Source: SIG480 sp045636865 (lineage in GTDB: Bacteria > Bacillota > Clostridia > Oscillospirales > JAAYXM01). Taken from it: a stretch of 64,000 bases of DNA. The DNA lies in NCBI GenBank assembly GCA_045636865.1, contig JAZTYJ010000004.1, positions 124,001 through 188,000 of the forward strand. Direction: 5' to 3'. A program made the translations under genes and the position numbers. The notes beneath the pieces were generated by a model. That model was not told where the DNA came from and did no database searches. It saw only the letters and a list, made by a program, of their open reading frames with translations. Positions 40,617-49,323 of this stretch are shown here, in pieces; positions within the stretch are counted from its first letter, which is position 1, and the number at the start of each line of letters is the position of its first letter.

Positions 40617-41612
40617 GTGAAGTATATTGTGATGGATCTTGAATGGAATCAGGCTCGTTCAAATAATGAGGTTGTGTCCGACAGCAACGGCAACAAGCTC
40701 TACGGTGAAATTATCCAGATAGGTGCCGTAAAACTCTCGGACAAGCTTGAGCTTGAATCAACATTCAAGTTGAACGTAAAACCGAAATATTATAAGGTTC
40801 TCCACAGGAAGGTCAGGCAGATTACGGGGCTTGAACAGAAGGATATCAAAAACGGAGAGGATTTTCTCAAAGCTGTTGAAAAACTCCGCCTGTGGTGTGG
40901 AGAAGATTTCGTTTTTCTGACATGGGGACCCGACGACATAAGAGTCCTCCGCAGAAATATCGAGATATACGGCAAAAATTCATCGTGGCTCAATAACTGG
41001 TTTGATCTCCAGGTGATATATAACATCCAGACGGATTCGGGAGAGAATCAGAAATCTCTTCAGAGTGCAATCGAGCATTTCAATATTGAACTGAACGGAC
41101 CGATGCACGACGCGTACAATGACGCATACTATACCGCGGCAGTTGCAAAACACCTTGATGTGTACAACGGCATTGCAGACCTTATGCAGAGAGCAAGAAA
41201 ACGCGCGATTTTAGACGAATCAAATCCGCTTCTCTGTGAAGTTTACGGAGGGTATGGCGCACGCCGCGATGTCTTTGCAGACCGCGACGTTGCGGAGATA
41301 AAATGTCCGGAATGCGGAAAGCTTTGCAAAAACCGCAGAAAATGGGTATCCGAGAACAACGATAAATATCTTACACTCGCGTCCTGCGAAGAGCACGGAA
41401 AATATGTTGTAAGGTTGAGCCTTCACAAGGATGAGAACACTTACAGGGTGAACAAAATAATCTATCTCGCAGGTGACGGTGCTGATCTTCACTACGAGAA
41501 AAAGATAAAAAAAGAGGCTGCAAGAAAAAAGAAGAAAAAACGCAGATTAAAAAGAGCAACTCCAAGAAAACCACTCGCAAAAACAGAGAATTTAAAGAAA
41601 GAGAAGCAGTAA
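40617..41612 (+). CDS. 3'-5' exonuclease (DnaQ/KapD-like) with zinc ribbon
   Basis: This 331-residue protein has an N-terminal DEDD exonuclease domain: DLEWN (D7, E9), the mid-domain TWGPDDIRVL and the ExoIII HDAYNDAYYTA (His and Asp). A zinc-ribbon-like segment CPECGKLCKNRRKW follows near residue 226, then a very basic, Lys/Arg-rich tail (about residues 295-331) that may bind nucleic acid. Related proteins include the sporulation inhibitor KapD. The start is GTG 40617; AAGGA lies about 11 bases before it. The substrate (RNA or DNA) is not clear. Confidence 0.82.
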   Translation: MKYIVMDLEWNQARSNNEVVSDSNGNKLYGEIIQIGAVKLSDKLELESTFKLNVKPKYYKVLHRKVRQITGLEQKDIKNGEDFLKAVEKLRLWCGEDFVFLTWGPDDIRVLRRNIEIYGKNSSWLNNWFDLQVIYNIQTDSGENQKSLQSAIEHFNIELNGPMHDAYNDAYYTAAVAKHLDVYNGIADLMQRARKRAILDESNPLLCEVYGGYGARRDVFADRDVAEIKCPECGKLCKNRRKWVSENNDKYLTLASCEEHGKYVVRLSLHKDENTYRVNKIIYLAGDGADLHYEKKIKKEAARKKKKKRRLKRATPRKPLAKTENLKKEKQ

Positions 41613-41660
41613 AAACAGCATTAAGGGATGGGATTACTGTAAATAAGGGGGATTTTCGAT

Positions 41661-42551
41661 ATGGGAGAAATTAAGAAAAGAAAGCGCAGATGGGGAGATC
41701 GATACGACGGATATAAAGTAAAGCACAAGGATCCGACATTCTATCTCATTCCGCAGATAATGCGGACAAGACTCGACAGCCAGATTTTCTTTGACGAGCA
41801 GATTGATATTTCGGGGCTTCGCAAGTTTATCGTAGAGAATCGCGAAAATATCCCCGGGCTTTCAATGTATCATTTTTTTGTTGCGGCAATCATCAGAACA
41901 ATGGTGCAGAGACCGAGAATAAACCGCTTCGTCAGCGGCAGAAAGATTTATTCGAGAAGCTACATAAGAGTTTCGCTGACCATCAAAAAGCTTATGGATG
42001 AAAACGGCGAGGAAGGTCAGCTCACTCCCGAGTTTGATGTAAACGATACACTCGCTGATGTCGTTGCAAAGTTCAATGCGGCGCTTGAAGAGGCAAAAGC
42101 AGAGGACGAAAAAAACAAAGGAAACGACACCGACCTTACAATAAGGCTCTTAAGTGCGCTTCCCGGATTTGTTCTTAAGTTTGTTGTATGGCTTCTTCGC
42201 AACCTCGACTCAATCGGACTTATGCCGAAGTTCATAAACAGAGTAAGTCCGTTCCATTCATCAATTTTTGTTACAAACGTCGGTTCAATCGGCTTGAGTC
42301 CGGTTTACCACCACCTGTATGAATTCGGAACAACCTCTGCGTTTATGGCAATCGGCAAAAAAGAGGTAGTAAACGAAATCGACCGCGACGGAAAGGTAAA
42401 TTCCAAGCACGTAATAAATATGCGCTTCGTACTTGACGAGCGCATATGTGACGGATATTATTTTGCATCGGCAATCAAGCTTTTTAAATATTACGTAAAG
42501 CATCCGGAAATGCTTCTCTTACCTCCTGATTACGTGAGCGAAGATTATTGA
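41661..42551 (+). CDS. E2/CAT-like acyltransferase-fold protein with altered active site
   Basis: This 296-residue protein looks like the catalytic domain of 2-oxoacid dehydrogenase E2 or chloramphenicol acetyltransferase. SSIFVTNVGSIGLSPVYHHL and FMAIGKKEVVNEI are typical core strands. The C-terminal active-site motif is DERICDG, where the family has (D)HxxxDG, so the catalytic His is replaced by Glu. No lipoyl domain is present. It may be an inactive or repurposed acyltransferase. The ATG follows AGGGGG. Its 3' end overlaps the convergent radC by 68 bp. Confidence 0.78.
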   Translation: MGEIKKRKRRWGDRYDGYKVKHKDPTFYLIPQIMRTRLDSQIFFDEQIDISGLRKFIVENRENIPGLSMYHFFVAAIIRTMVQRPRINRFVSGRKIYSRSYIRVSLTIKKLMDENGEEGQLTPEFDVNDTLADVVAKFNAALEEAKAEDEKNKGNDTDLTIRLLSALPGFVLKFVVWLLRNLDSIGLMPKFINRVSPFHSSIFVTNVGSIGLSPVYHHLYEFGTTSAFMAIGKKEVVNEIDRDGKVNSKHVINMRFVLDERICDGYYFASAIKLFKYYVKHPEMLLLPPDYVSEDY

Positions 42552-43251
42552 TAAAACGTGTGATTCTTGACGGGTCTTCAACCGTCGGGATAATATTGCT
42601 CTGTGCAAGTGATATGTGGTCGCCGTTTGAGAAGATTATATGGTCATCAAGGCGGATGCCTGCATAAAGGAGAGCGTTGAATATCTGCTGTGTTGAGTCA
42701 AGGTCTTCAAGCGACGGAAGTGCATCACCGTGAAGATGATTATGACCGATGATAACACGGGCAGAATCGAACGCAAGAGCAAACTGAAGGATTTTGCGGA
42801 CGCTTATGTCAATTGCGTTTATCGAACCTTCGAAAACAGGACGGCACGACAGAAGTTTATTGTTGCCGTCAAGGCACATAACAATAAGAACTTCCGTGTC
42901 ATAACCGATAAAGTGCTCGGACAGATACTTTGTCGCATCATTTACATTATTGAAGATACAAGGCTTATTCCATTGGTCAAGACAGTAACGTCGATAGAAC
43001 TTTGGGATAAGCTTTATGTATTCTGCGGCGGTTTCGCCCATTCCCGGAACCTTGCAAAGCTCGCTGACGGGCGCATCGAGAACTCCGGGGATGCTCCCGA
43101 ATTCTTTTATGAGCGTGCGCGCAAGCTCACAGGTGTCGCGCCGTGTGATGATGCCGTGAAGCATATATTCAAGAACGATATAATCGGGAATCGTTTCGAT
43201 GCTTTCTTCTTTAAAACGTTTGCGAAGTCGCTCGCGGTGTCCGTCTGCCAC
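42484..43251 (-). CDS. radC: RadC-family JAB-domain protein
   Basis: This 255-residue protein has an N-terminal helix-hairpin-helix-like region (GSIPGVLDAPVSELCKVPGMG) and a C-terminal JAB/MPN metalloprotease-fold domain with GHNHLHGDALPSLEDLDST. Despite its name the role of RadC in repair is unproven; it is common on chromosomes and mobile elements. The start is GTG 43251 with AAGGAG upstream. Its last 68 bp run into the 3' end of the convergent acyltransferase-like gene. No integration genes are nearby. Confidence 0.88.
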   Translation of the reverse strand: MADGHRERLRKRFKEESIETIPDYIVLEYMLHGIITRRDTCELARTLIKEFGSIPGVLDAPVSELCKVPGMGETAAEYIKLIPKFYRRYCLDQWNKPCIFNNVNDATKYLSEHFIGYDTEVLIVMCLDGNNKLLSCRPVFEGSINAIDISVRKILQFALAFDSARVIIGHNHLHGDALPSLEDLDSTQQIFNALLYAGIRLDDHIIFSNGDHISLAQSNIIPTVEDPSRITRFINNLRSRNQEVREAFPDALRNI

Positions 43252-43386
43252 TTCATATCCACTCCTTCGGATGTCTTTTTTAGATATTATATCAAAAAAC
43301 GCATATTCTGTAAACAGATTTATTCTTTTGAATTATTTCGAAAATTCTGCTCAAAATAAAGCAAGAAAAATTTCGGAGGGCAGGAT

Positions 43387-44064
43387 ATGTCGGAAAAAAG
43401 TGATATCAAAAAAGAAGAGCGCGAAGGGATAGTTGAAACCGGCTCTGTCGTGACTCACGGCAAGCGGGGAAATATACATTGTCTTACGATAATCGGGCAG
43501 ATTGAGGGGCACACCGTGCTCGGAAACGACACAAAAACAACAAAATACGAGCATATATGCCCGTCGCTTGCGGCAGTCGAGGAGGATGACGAAATCGACG
43601 GACTTCTCATAATGCTCAATACCGTAGGAGGGGATATTGAGGCAGGTCTTGCGATAGCCGAGCTTATTGCGGGTATGACAAAGCCGACGGCATCGCTTAT
43701 TCTCGGAGGTGGGCATTCGATAGGCGTTCCGCTTGCAGTTGCGGCTGATTTTTCGATAATTGCTCAAAGTGCCGCAATAACGATTCACCCCGTGCGCATG
43801 AGTGGTGTCGTGGTAGGTGCACCTCAGACGTTTAACTATTTTGAGCGGGTGCAGGATCGGATAACAAGCTTTGTTGAGCGTCATTCAAATATGTCTGCGG
43901 AGAAATTCCGCGAATATATGCTGAAGGTGGGAGAACTTGCAACGGATGTGGGAACCGTCATCTACGGTGAAGAGGCGGTTGATATCGGTCTCATAGACAA
44001 GGTCGGCGGGCTTTCTGATGCGCTTTCATATCTCCACGCACACACTTTATCAAAAAATGGCTAA
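43387..44064 (+). CDS. ClpP-fold serine protease, TepA-like
   Basis: This 225-residue protein has a ClpP-type fold with catalytic Ser in GGHSIG (S111) and His in TIHPVRMSG (H134). LIMLNTVGGDIEAGLAIAE and GEEAVDIGLIDKVGG are diagnostic strands. It belongs to the TepA/YmfB translocation-enhancing group (stand-alone peptidases that may degrade signal peptides or spore proteins) rather than to ClpP itself. GGAGGG precedes the ATG. The gap of 135 bp before it shows nothing I can name. DUF1858 follows. Confidence 0.87.
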   Translation: MSEKSDIKKEEREGIVETGSVVTHGKRGNIHCLTIIGQIEGHTVLGNDTKTTKYEHICPSLAAVEEDDEIDGLLIMLNTVGGDIEAGLAIAELIAGMTKPTASLILGGGHSIGVPLAVAADFSIIAQSAAITIHPVRMSGVVVGAPQTFNYFERVQDRITSFVERHSNMSAEKFREYMLKVGELATDVGTVIYGEEAVDIGLIDKVGGLSDALSYLHAHTLSKNG

Positions 44065-44133
44065 AACGGTCTTGAAAAAATCTTTCCTAAGATATATAAT
44101 GTAGTAAAGATAAACGGAAAGGAGCACAAGGTT

Positions 44134-44337
44134 ATGGCTCAGATTACAAAGGACACCATCATCGGTGATATTCTTGATATGGACGTTACAACAGCACCCT
44201 ATTTCTTCGAAATCGGAATGCATTGTCTCGGATGTCCGTCAGCAAGAGGAGAAACTCTCGGTCAGGCTTGTGAAGTTCACGGCGTAGACGCTGATGCACT
44301 TCTTGAGAAGCTTAATAACCACCTCGAGGGAAAGTAA
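44134..44337 (+). CDS. DUF1858 domain protein
   Basis: This 67-residue protein consists of one DUF1858 domain: an N-terminal ITKDTIIGDIL, a helix, then HCLGCPSARGETLGQACEVHG. The two Cys in CLGC, with a later Cys, suggest a redox or metal site. These small proteins often accompany hybrid-cluster or disulfide-type reductases, but here the neighbours are unrelated. GGAAAGGAG precedes the ATG. A terminator follows. Confidence 0.88.
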   Translation: MAQITKDTIIGDILDMDVTTAPYFFEIGMHCLGCPSARGETLGQACEVHGVDADALLEKLNNHLEGK

Positions 44338-44347
44338 AAAGAAAAAG

Positions 44348-44382
44348 AAATTGCGTGCCTTTTAAAAAGCATGCAATTTTTC
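44348..44382 (+). terminator. Terminator after the DUF1858 gene
   Basis: AAATTGCGTGC pairs with GCATGCAATTT (one G-U) around 10 bases, then a T tract. Confidence 0.7.
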
Positions 44383-44398
44383 TTTAGGAGGAATTTTT

Positions 44399-45076
44399 TT
44401 GGAAAAAGATCTCGGCGCAAGATTGCTTGCCGTTGCAGAGGCGATTCCGCGATGTGAAAGTCTTGTGGATTGCGGGTGCGACCACGCATACGTTTCGATT
44501 CATGCGGCAAAAGCGGGAAAAGTGAACAAAATAACAGCAAGCGACATAAACCGCGGTCCGCTTGAGAATGCAAAGAGCGAAATCGAGGCGGCAGGCTTCT
44601 CGGACAGGATAGAAACGGTCCTTACCGACGGGCTTTCGGGCATTTCTCCGCACGAATGTGTCGTTATTGCCGGTATGGGTGGAGAGACTATTGCAGAAAT
44701 CATAGCCGCAACCTCGTGGACGAAGGAAAACTGTACGCTTATCCTGCAGCCGATGACAAAGCTTGATATCCTCCGCACCTTTCTTTATAACGAAGGATTT
44801 GAGATATTTGACGAAAAAATAGTTGCGGAGGGCGAGCGGATATACTGTGTGATTTCCACGCGCTTTGCGGGAGACGTTGCATACCTTCCGTATGAAAAAT
44901 ACATAAGCAAAGGCGCGCGCTCGTGTGCGCTTGCAAAAAAGTATACCGATTCGGTTATAAAGCGACTTGAAAATGAGCTTCAAAGCCGCAGTCTTGCAAA
45001 TGCGATAACAGAAGAAGAAAAAGAAGCGAGAGAGCGCGACCTTGAATCTCTTTATGAAATGAGGAAAAGTTTATGA
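44399..45076 (+). CDS. trmK: tRNA (adenine(22)-N1)-methyltransferase
   Basis: This 225-residue SAM-dependent methyltransferase modifies A22 of tRNA. The Rossmann motif I is LVDCGCDHAYVSIHAA (about residues 21-36), with IAGMGGETIAEI as motif IV-like, and a C-terminal coiled-coil region rich in Glu/Lys. The start is TTG 44399, with AGGAGG seven bases before it. It overlaps the next gene by four bases (ATGA), the usual trmK-nif3 pair of Firmicutes. Confidence 0.93.
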   Translation: MEKDLGARLLAVAEAIPRCESLVDCGCDHAYVSIHAAKAGKVNKITASDINRGPLENAKSEIEAAGFSDRIETVLTDGLSGISPHECVVIAGMGGETIAEIIAATSWTKENCTLILQPMTKLDILRTFLYNEGFEIFDEKIVAEGERIYCVISTRFAGDVAYLPYEKYISKGARSCALAKKYTDSVIKRLENELQSRSLANAITEEEKEARERDLESLYEMRKSL

Positions 45077-45870
45077 TAAAAGTTTCTGACATGCTTTCGG
45101 CACTTTTAAAAACAGCTCCGCTTGAGCTTGCGATGAGCTTTGACAACCCCGGCTTTCTCGTCGGAAGCGGGGATGACGAGGTGAAAAAAGTTATTGTCGC
45201 TCTCGATATAACCGAAAGAGTTATAGACGAAGCAATAGCGACAGGTGCAAATCTCATTGTTTCGCATCACCCAGTCATTTTCGGTGAACGAAAGAGAGTA
45301 ACCGATGAGGACGTTACGGGAAGACTCCTTATCAGAATGATAAGAAACGGAATCTCTGCAATATGTATGCACACAAATCTTGACTGCGCAAAGGGTGGAG
45401 TCAACGATATTCTCGCAGACCTTTTCGGAATGGAAGACAGACGTCCTGTAGATCCTTGCGGAGAAACCGGTGAGGGGTGCGGAAGGTATGGAGAGTTAGC
45501 AGAAGAAGTTTCACTTTCTGACTTTTTGCCGCGAATCTGTAATGTTCTTTCTGCACGCGGAGTCCGCTTCTTTGATGCAAAAAGACCTGTGAAAAAACTT
45601 ATGGTAGGCGGCGGCTCATGCGGAGAGTACGTTCTCGCGGCGGCAGAGTTTGGCTGTGATACGCTCATTACTGCAGATGTGAAGCACAATCAGTTTCTCG
45701 ATGCCGAGGCTCTCTCAATAAATGTGGTTGATGCAGGGCATTTTGCGACCGAAAATATAGTATGTCCGTACATCTGCGATGTTGTAAAGAATAGTTTTCC
45801 ATCTGTTTCCGTCCATATTGCAAAAAGCAATACAGACATAACGGATTACTTCAAGGCAAACGAAAGGTAG
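45073..45870 (+). CDS. Nif3-like dinuclear metal centre protein (DUF34)
   Basis: This 265-residue protein of the Nif3/YqfO family has two metal-binding patches: SHHPVIFG and HTNLDCAKGGVND in the N-terminal half, and DAGHFATEN near the C-terminus. It lacks the inserted PII-like domain of YqfO. The function is unsettled (metal chaperone or GTP cyclohydrolase-like). It overlaps trmK by four bases and is followed after 6 bp by rqcH. Confidence 0.92.
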   Translation: MIKVSDMLSALLKTAPLELAMSFDNPGFLVGSGDDEVKKVIVALDITERVIDEAIATGANLIVSHHPVIFGERKRVTDEDVTGRLLIRMIRNGISAICMHTNLDCAKGGVNDILADLFGMEDRRPVDPCGETGEGCGRYGELAEEVSLSDFLPRICNVLSARGVRFFDAKRPVKKLMVGGGSCGEYVLAAAEFGCDTLITADVKHNQFLDAEALSINVVDAGHFATENIVCPYICDVVKNSFPSVSVHIAKSNTDITDYFKANER

Positions 45871-45876
45871 AGAAAA

Positions 45877-47628
45877 ATGGCACTTGACGCAACCTATATC
45901 GCCGCGCTTTCAGAGGAGCTTTCGTCTCTTCTTTGCGGCGCGCGAATAGATAAAATTCATCAGCCTGCAAAGGATGATATACTTATTGCGCTTCGCGGTC
46001 CGAACGTGAAAGGTAAAAAGCTTCTTCTTTCGGCAAACGCGTCTTTTCCGCGAGTGTATCTCACATCGTCATCACGCGAAAATCCGCAGGTTGCACCGAT
46101 GTTCTGTATGCTTCTTCGCAAGTATCTTACAAACGGAAAGATCATATCAGTAACTTCACCCGAGGAAGAGCGAATTATAGATATATGTATAGAGGCGACT
46201 GATGAAATGGGTGTGCCGTGCAGGCGCATACTAACGTGTGAAATTATGGCGCGCCACTCAAATATAATACTCCGCGACGGAGAAGATCGGATAATCGACT
46301 GTTTAAAGCGCATTGATATTGCCGTGAGTGAAAAGCGTCAGATTCTGCCGGGGCTTTTTTACGAGCGTCCGCCACAGCAGAATAAGAAAAATCCGAAGAG
46401 CTTTTCGCGCGCAGAGCTTTTTGACATAATCTGCGGTGAGAAGGATGAAGTTCCGGCAGAAAAGTGGATTCTCTCAACGTTTTCGGGATTTTCTCCGCTT
46501 GTTTGCCGCGAGTTTGTATATCGCGCGTGCGGTGATGTTACGCGCCTTATGTCACAGTTTTCGCTGTCGGAAAAGGAGAAGCTTGCATCCGAAATCTTTT
46601 CGGTTTCAGGTGATGAGACAAATCCGTGTATAGTGTTTGACGGCAGACGTCCTTATGAGTTTTCTTTCTTTCCGATAATGCAGTACGGTGATATGTTCCG
46701 CATGGAGGAGCGAGAGAGTTTCTCCGACACGCTTGCGGAATTTTACGAGGAAAGAGAAAAAAACGCGACAATGGCATCTCTTTCTCACGGCACGTTGCAG
46801 GTGGTAAAAAATGCACTTTCAAGGGCGATAAGAAAGCTTGCGATACAGAAAGAAGAGCTTGAAAAAGCGCGTGACCGCGAAAAACTTCGTGAGCACGCCG
46901 AGCTTATAGCCGCAAACATCTACAGGCTTTCTAAAGGAATGACCTCCTTTGAGGCTATAAATTATTTTAACGAAAACGAGGAGATAACCTTAAAGCTTGA
47001 TTCAAGGCTCACTCCGCAGGAAAATTCCGAAAAGCTGTTTAAGGAATACCGCAGAATGAAAAATGCGGAGAAGTATCTCGCAGAGCAGATAGAGCTTGGC
47101 GAAGAGGAAATAATTTATCTTGAAAGCGTGCTTGAGAGTATAGAAAAAGCGGATTCGGAAGCAACGCTTTCAGAAATCCGCGAAGAGCTTTCCGAAACCG
47201 GATATATAGACAGGGGACGTCAGAATCAGAAGAAAAAAGCACGTGCACTCGCGCCGTACCGTTTTGTTTCAAGCGACGGATTTGTCATATACGCAGGAAA
47301 GAACAACAAGCAGAATGATATGCTGACACTAAAAAGCGCGATGAAGGGGGATTTGTGGCTTCACACAAAAAACATTCCGGGCTCTCATGTAATCGTCGAA
47401 TGTTCGGGACGCGAGCTTCCCGACAGAACGATTACGGAAGCGGCAATTATTGCGGCAACGTATTCGCGCGCAAAAAATTCGGTGAATGTTCCGGTTGACT
47501 ATACGTATGTAAAATTCGTAAAAAAGCCGCAGGGTGCGGCTCCGGGGCGCGTTATTTATACAAACTACTACACGGCATATGCAACGCCCGATGAGGAGCT
47601 TTGTAAAAAGCTTTCGGAGAATGTCTAA
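45877..47628 (+). CDS. rqcH: Ribosome quality-control protein RqcH (NFACT/Rqc2 family)
   Basis: This 583-residue protein recruits tRNA-Ala to stalled 50S subunits for alanine tailing. The NFACT-N domain covers residues 1-200 with MALDATYIAALSEEL and DGEDRIIDCLKR; a helical coiled-coil region spans about 290-440; the NFACT-R domain near 460-560 includes YAGKNNKQNDMLTLK and WLHTKNIPGSHVIV. Family-typical length. Such genes were earlier called fibronectin-binding proteins. It overlaps the next, convergent gene by four bases. Confidence 0.95.
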   Translation: MALDATYIAALSEELSSLLCGARIDKIHQPAKDDILIALRGPNVKGKKLLLSANASFPRVYLTSSSRENPQVAPMFCMLLRKYLTNGKIISVTSPEEERIIDICIEATDEMGVPCRRILTCEIMARHSNIILRDGEDRIIDCLKRIDIAVSEKRQILPGLFYERPPQQNKKNPKSFSRAELFDIICGEKDEVPAEKWILSTFSGFSPLVCREFVYRACGDVTRLMSQFSLSEKEKLASEIFSVSGDETNPCIVFDGRRPYEFSFFPIMQYGDMFRMEERESFSDTLAEFYEEREKNATMASLSHGTLQVVKNALSRAIRKLAIQKEELEKARDREKLREHAELIAANIYRLSKGMTSFEAINYFNENEEITLKLDSRLTPQENSEKLFKEYRRMKNAEKYLAEQIELGEEEIIYLESVLESIEKADSEATLSEIREELSETGYIDRGRQNQKKKARALAPYRFVSSDGFVIYAGKNNKQNDMLTLKSAMKGDLWLHTKNIPGSHVIVECSGRELPDRTITEAAIIAATYSRAKNSVNVPVDYTYVKFVKKPQGAAPGRVIYTNYYTAYATPDEELCKKLSENV

Positions 47629-48347
47629 AAGATAATATCATTAAAAATATCACATATTTCGGAAAAGACCAAAAACGAACAGACCGCACCGTGCTTTTTT
47701 GCAAGCCGCAGTTTTCCCGAAATGGTTTCATTATCATCAAACAAAACGGCAAATACCTCATCGCCCGATGGGTTATAAAGAAAGTATTTGCATTGCATCT
47801 GCGGTGAAAAGAAAATGTCCGGTTCATATCGCGATATTTTTGAAAGAAGCCCGCGCTTTGTGAGCATACGTATTTTTGAAGAGGTGCACGGTAGCGGAAA
47901 CTCCATCGACATCCGCTCAATCGAAACGGCAAAGTTCCGGAAACGGTTATGCGTTTCTTCAAAGTGCTCATGAAGGCTTCCGCCCGTAACAGAGCTTGAA
48001 ACAACGGGGATCGTGCCGGGGATATGGTCTTTTGAAAGCGGTGTGAAAACCTGCAGCTTATGATTTGAGAGATGTTCACACAGTTTTTCAAAATCTGTTG
48101 CTTTATTGTTCTCAAAGTCAAGAAAAACTCCGTGAGATAATCGTTTTTTTGTTTCGTTTATGATAGCGGCGGCGCAGCCATTGTCCGCATTGTCTGCCGA
48201 AATAACAAGAATGTCGCACTTGTCTGTTGTTCTGTTTTCGGAATACAGAGTTTTTCCTTTCGCAACATACGATAAATCACCGCGCAAAAAGAAATCTTTT
48301 CGTGGTATGTTCGTATCGTTTTTTTGCATAAGCAGACATATGTCCAT
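47625..48347 (-). CDS. Uncharacterised protein, 240 aa
   Basis: I do not recognise this protein. It has no signal peptide or membrane helix. The alternation of strands and helices (CDILVISADN, HGVFLDFENNKATDFEKL, QVFTPLSKD, PGTIPVVSSSV) suggests an alpha/beta or TIM-barrel-like fold, and GVFLDFE is reminiscent of GH18-like barrels. The catalytic DxxDxDxE is absent. I use ATG 48347: GGAGGA (ending at 48354) directly abuts the earlier in-frame ATG and has normal spacing to this one. It is divergent from a PfkB-type kinase. Confidence 0.6.
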   Translation of the reverse strand: MDICLLMQKNDTNIPRKDFFLRGDLSYVAKGKTLYSENRTTDKCDILVISADNADNGCAAAIINETKKRLSHGVFLDFENNKATDFEKLCEHLSNHKLQVFTPLSKDHIPGTIPVVSSSVTGGSLHEHFEETHNRFRNFAVSIERMSMEFPLPCTSSKIRMLTKRGLLSKISRYEPDIFFSPQMQCKYFLYNPSGDEVFAVLFDDNETISGKLRLAKKHGAVCSFLVFSEICDIFNDIIF

Positions 48348-48369
48348 TTTCATTCCTCCATGGGTGTTG

Positions 48370-48398
48370 TTGAAAGATTTGTTTAAATGTGGTATAAT
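48370..48398 (+). promoter_or_regulatory. Promoter of the PfkB kinase gene
   Basis: TTGAAA (48370-48375), 17 bp, TATAAT (48393-48398), 26 bp before the ATG. Confidence 0.7.
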
Positions 48399-48424
48399 GC
48401 GGTAGAAGAATTGGAGTTGATAAA

Positions 48425-49285
48425 ATGAAAGTATTTGCTTTTGGAGAAGTCCTTTGGGATGTATATTCAAACAGTGAACATATCGGCGGTGCACCGCTCA
48501 ATTTTGCCGCACACTTTAAAAAATGCGGCGGAGATGCGTCTGTTATCACCGCGGTCGGAGACGATGACCTTGGAAAAAAGACCGTTTCTGAAATTAAAAA
48601 AATGGGCATTGGCACGGAATACATAACCGTTTCCGAAAAAGAAACGGGCAAGTGCCTCGTTACATTGGATGAAAATCAGATTCCGTCATACAACCTGCTT
48701 TCGGATGTTGCATATGACTGCATAGAAAGCCCGATTGTTACTTCGCGCGGTGTTCTGTATTTCGGAACGCTTGCTTTAAGAGGAGAAAACAACAGAAAAT
48801 CACTTGCAAAAATAATTGACAGCGCTGATTTTGACAATGTTTTCGTCGATGTAAATATCCGTCCGCCGTTTTACAGCGACGAGGTGATAAAATATGCGCT
48901 TTCAAATGCTACAATTATAAAAATAAGCGACGAGGAACTTCCCGTCATAATGAGTGCGCTCGGCAGAGAAGATAAAGATCTTTCCTGTGTTGCAACGGCT
49001 CTTTCCGAGAGCTTTTTAAAGCTTAAAATCATCATAATAACAAAAGGCGGCGACGGCTCTTTTGTTTATGACTGCAAAAACAGAAAAATCCATGAGTGCG
49101 AAGCGGAAAAGGTTTCCGTTGTGTCGACCGTCGGAGCAGGGGACAGCTTTTCGGCATCCTTCCTTGCGGAGTATTTAAGGAGTGCCGATGTCAAAAAGGC
49201 ACTTTCGCTTGCAACAAAGGTAAGCGGATATGTCGTATCAAAAAAGGAAGCCATTCCCGAGTATGATATAAATAATTTTATGTAA
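48425..49285 (+). CDS. PfkB-family sugar kinase (fructokinase-like)
   Basis: This 286-residue ribokinase-fold kinase has the N-terminal FAFGEVLWDVY and GGAPLNFAAHFKKCGG (substrate and lid region) and the C-terminal signature STVGAGDSFSASFLAE with the catalytic Asp. The closest recognisable type is fructokinase, but ribose or other ketose kinases are possible. GGAG precedes the ATG. No linked transporter or regulator is present, so the physiological sugar is open. Confidence 0.87.
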   Translation: MKVFAFGEVLWDVYSNSEHIGGAPLNFAAHFKKCGGDASVITAVGDDDLGKKTVSEIKKMGIGTEYITVSEKETGKCLVTLDENQIPSYNLLSDVAYDCIESPIVTSRGVLYFGTLALRGENNRKSLAKIIDSADFDNVFVDVNIRPPFYSDEVIKYALSNATIIKISDEELPVIMSALGREDKDLSCVATALSESFLKLKIIIITKGGDGSFVYDCKNRKIHECEAEKVSVVSTVGAGDSFSASFLAEYLRSADVKKALSLATKVSGYVVSKKEAIPEYDINNFM

Positions 49286-49323
49286 ATTGTATTTGAAAAA
49301 TAACGAAAATCGCGGAGGAGAAA

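Noticed and set aside
42484..43251. radC as a mark of a mobile element
   Set aside because: No integrase, transposase, direct repeats or composition shift is visible nearby.
43252..43386. Small gene or RNA between radC and the tepA-like gene
   Set aside because: The AT-rich gap contains only the expected ribosome sites and no stable hairpin or open frame with a start signal.
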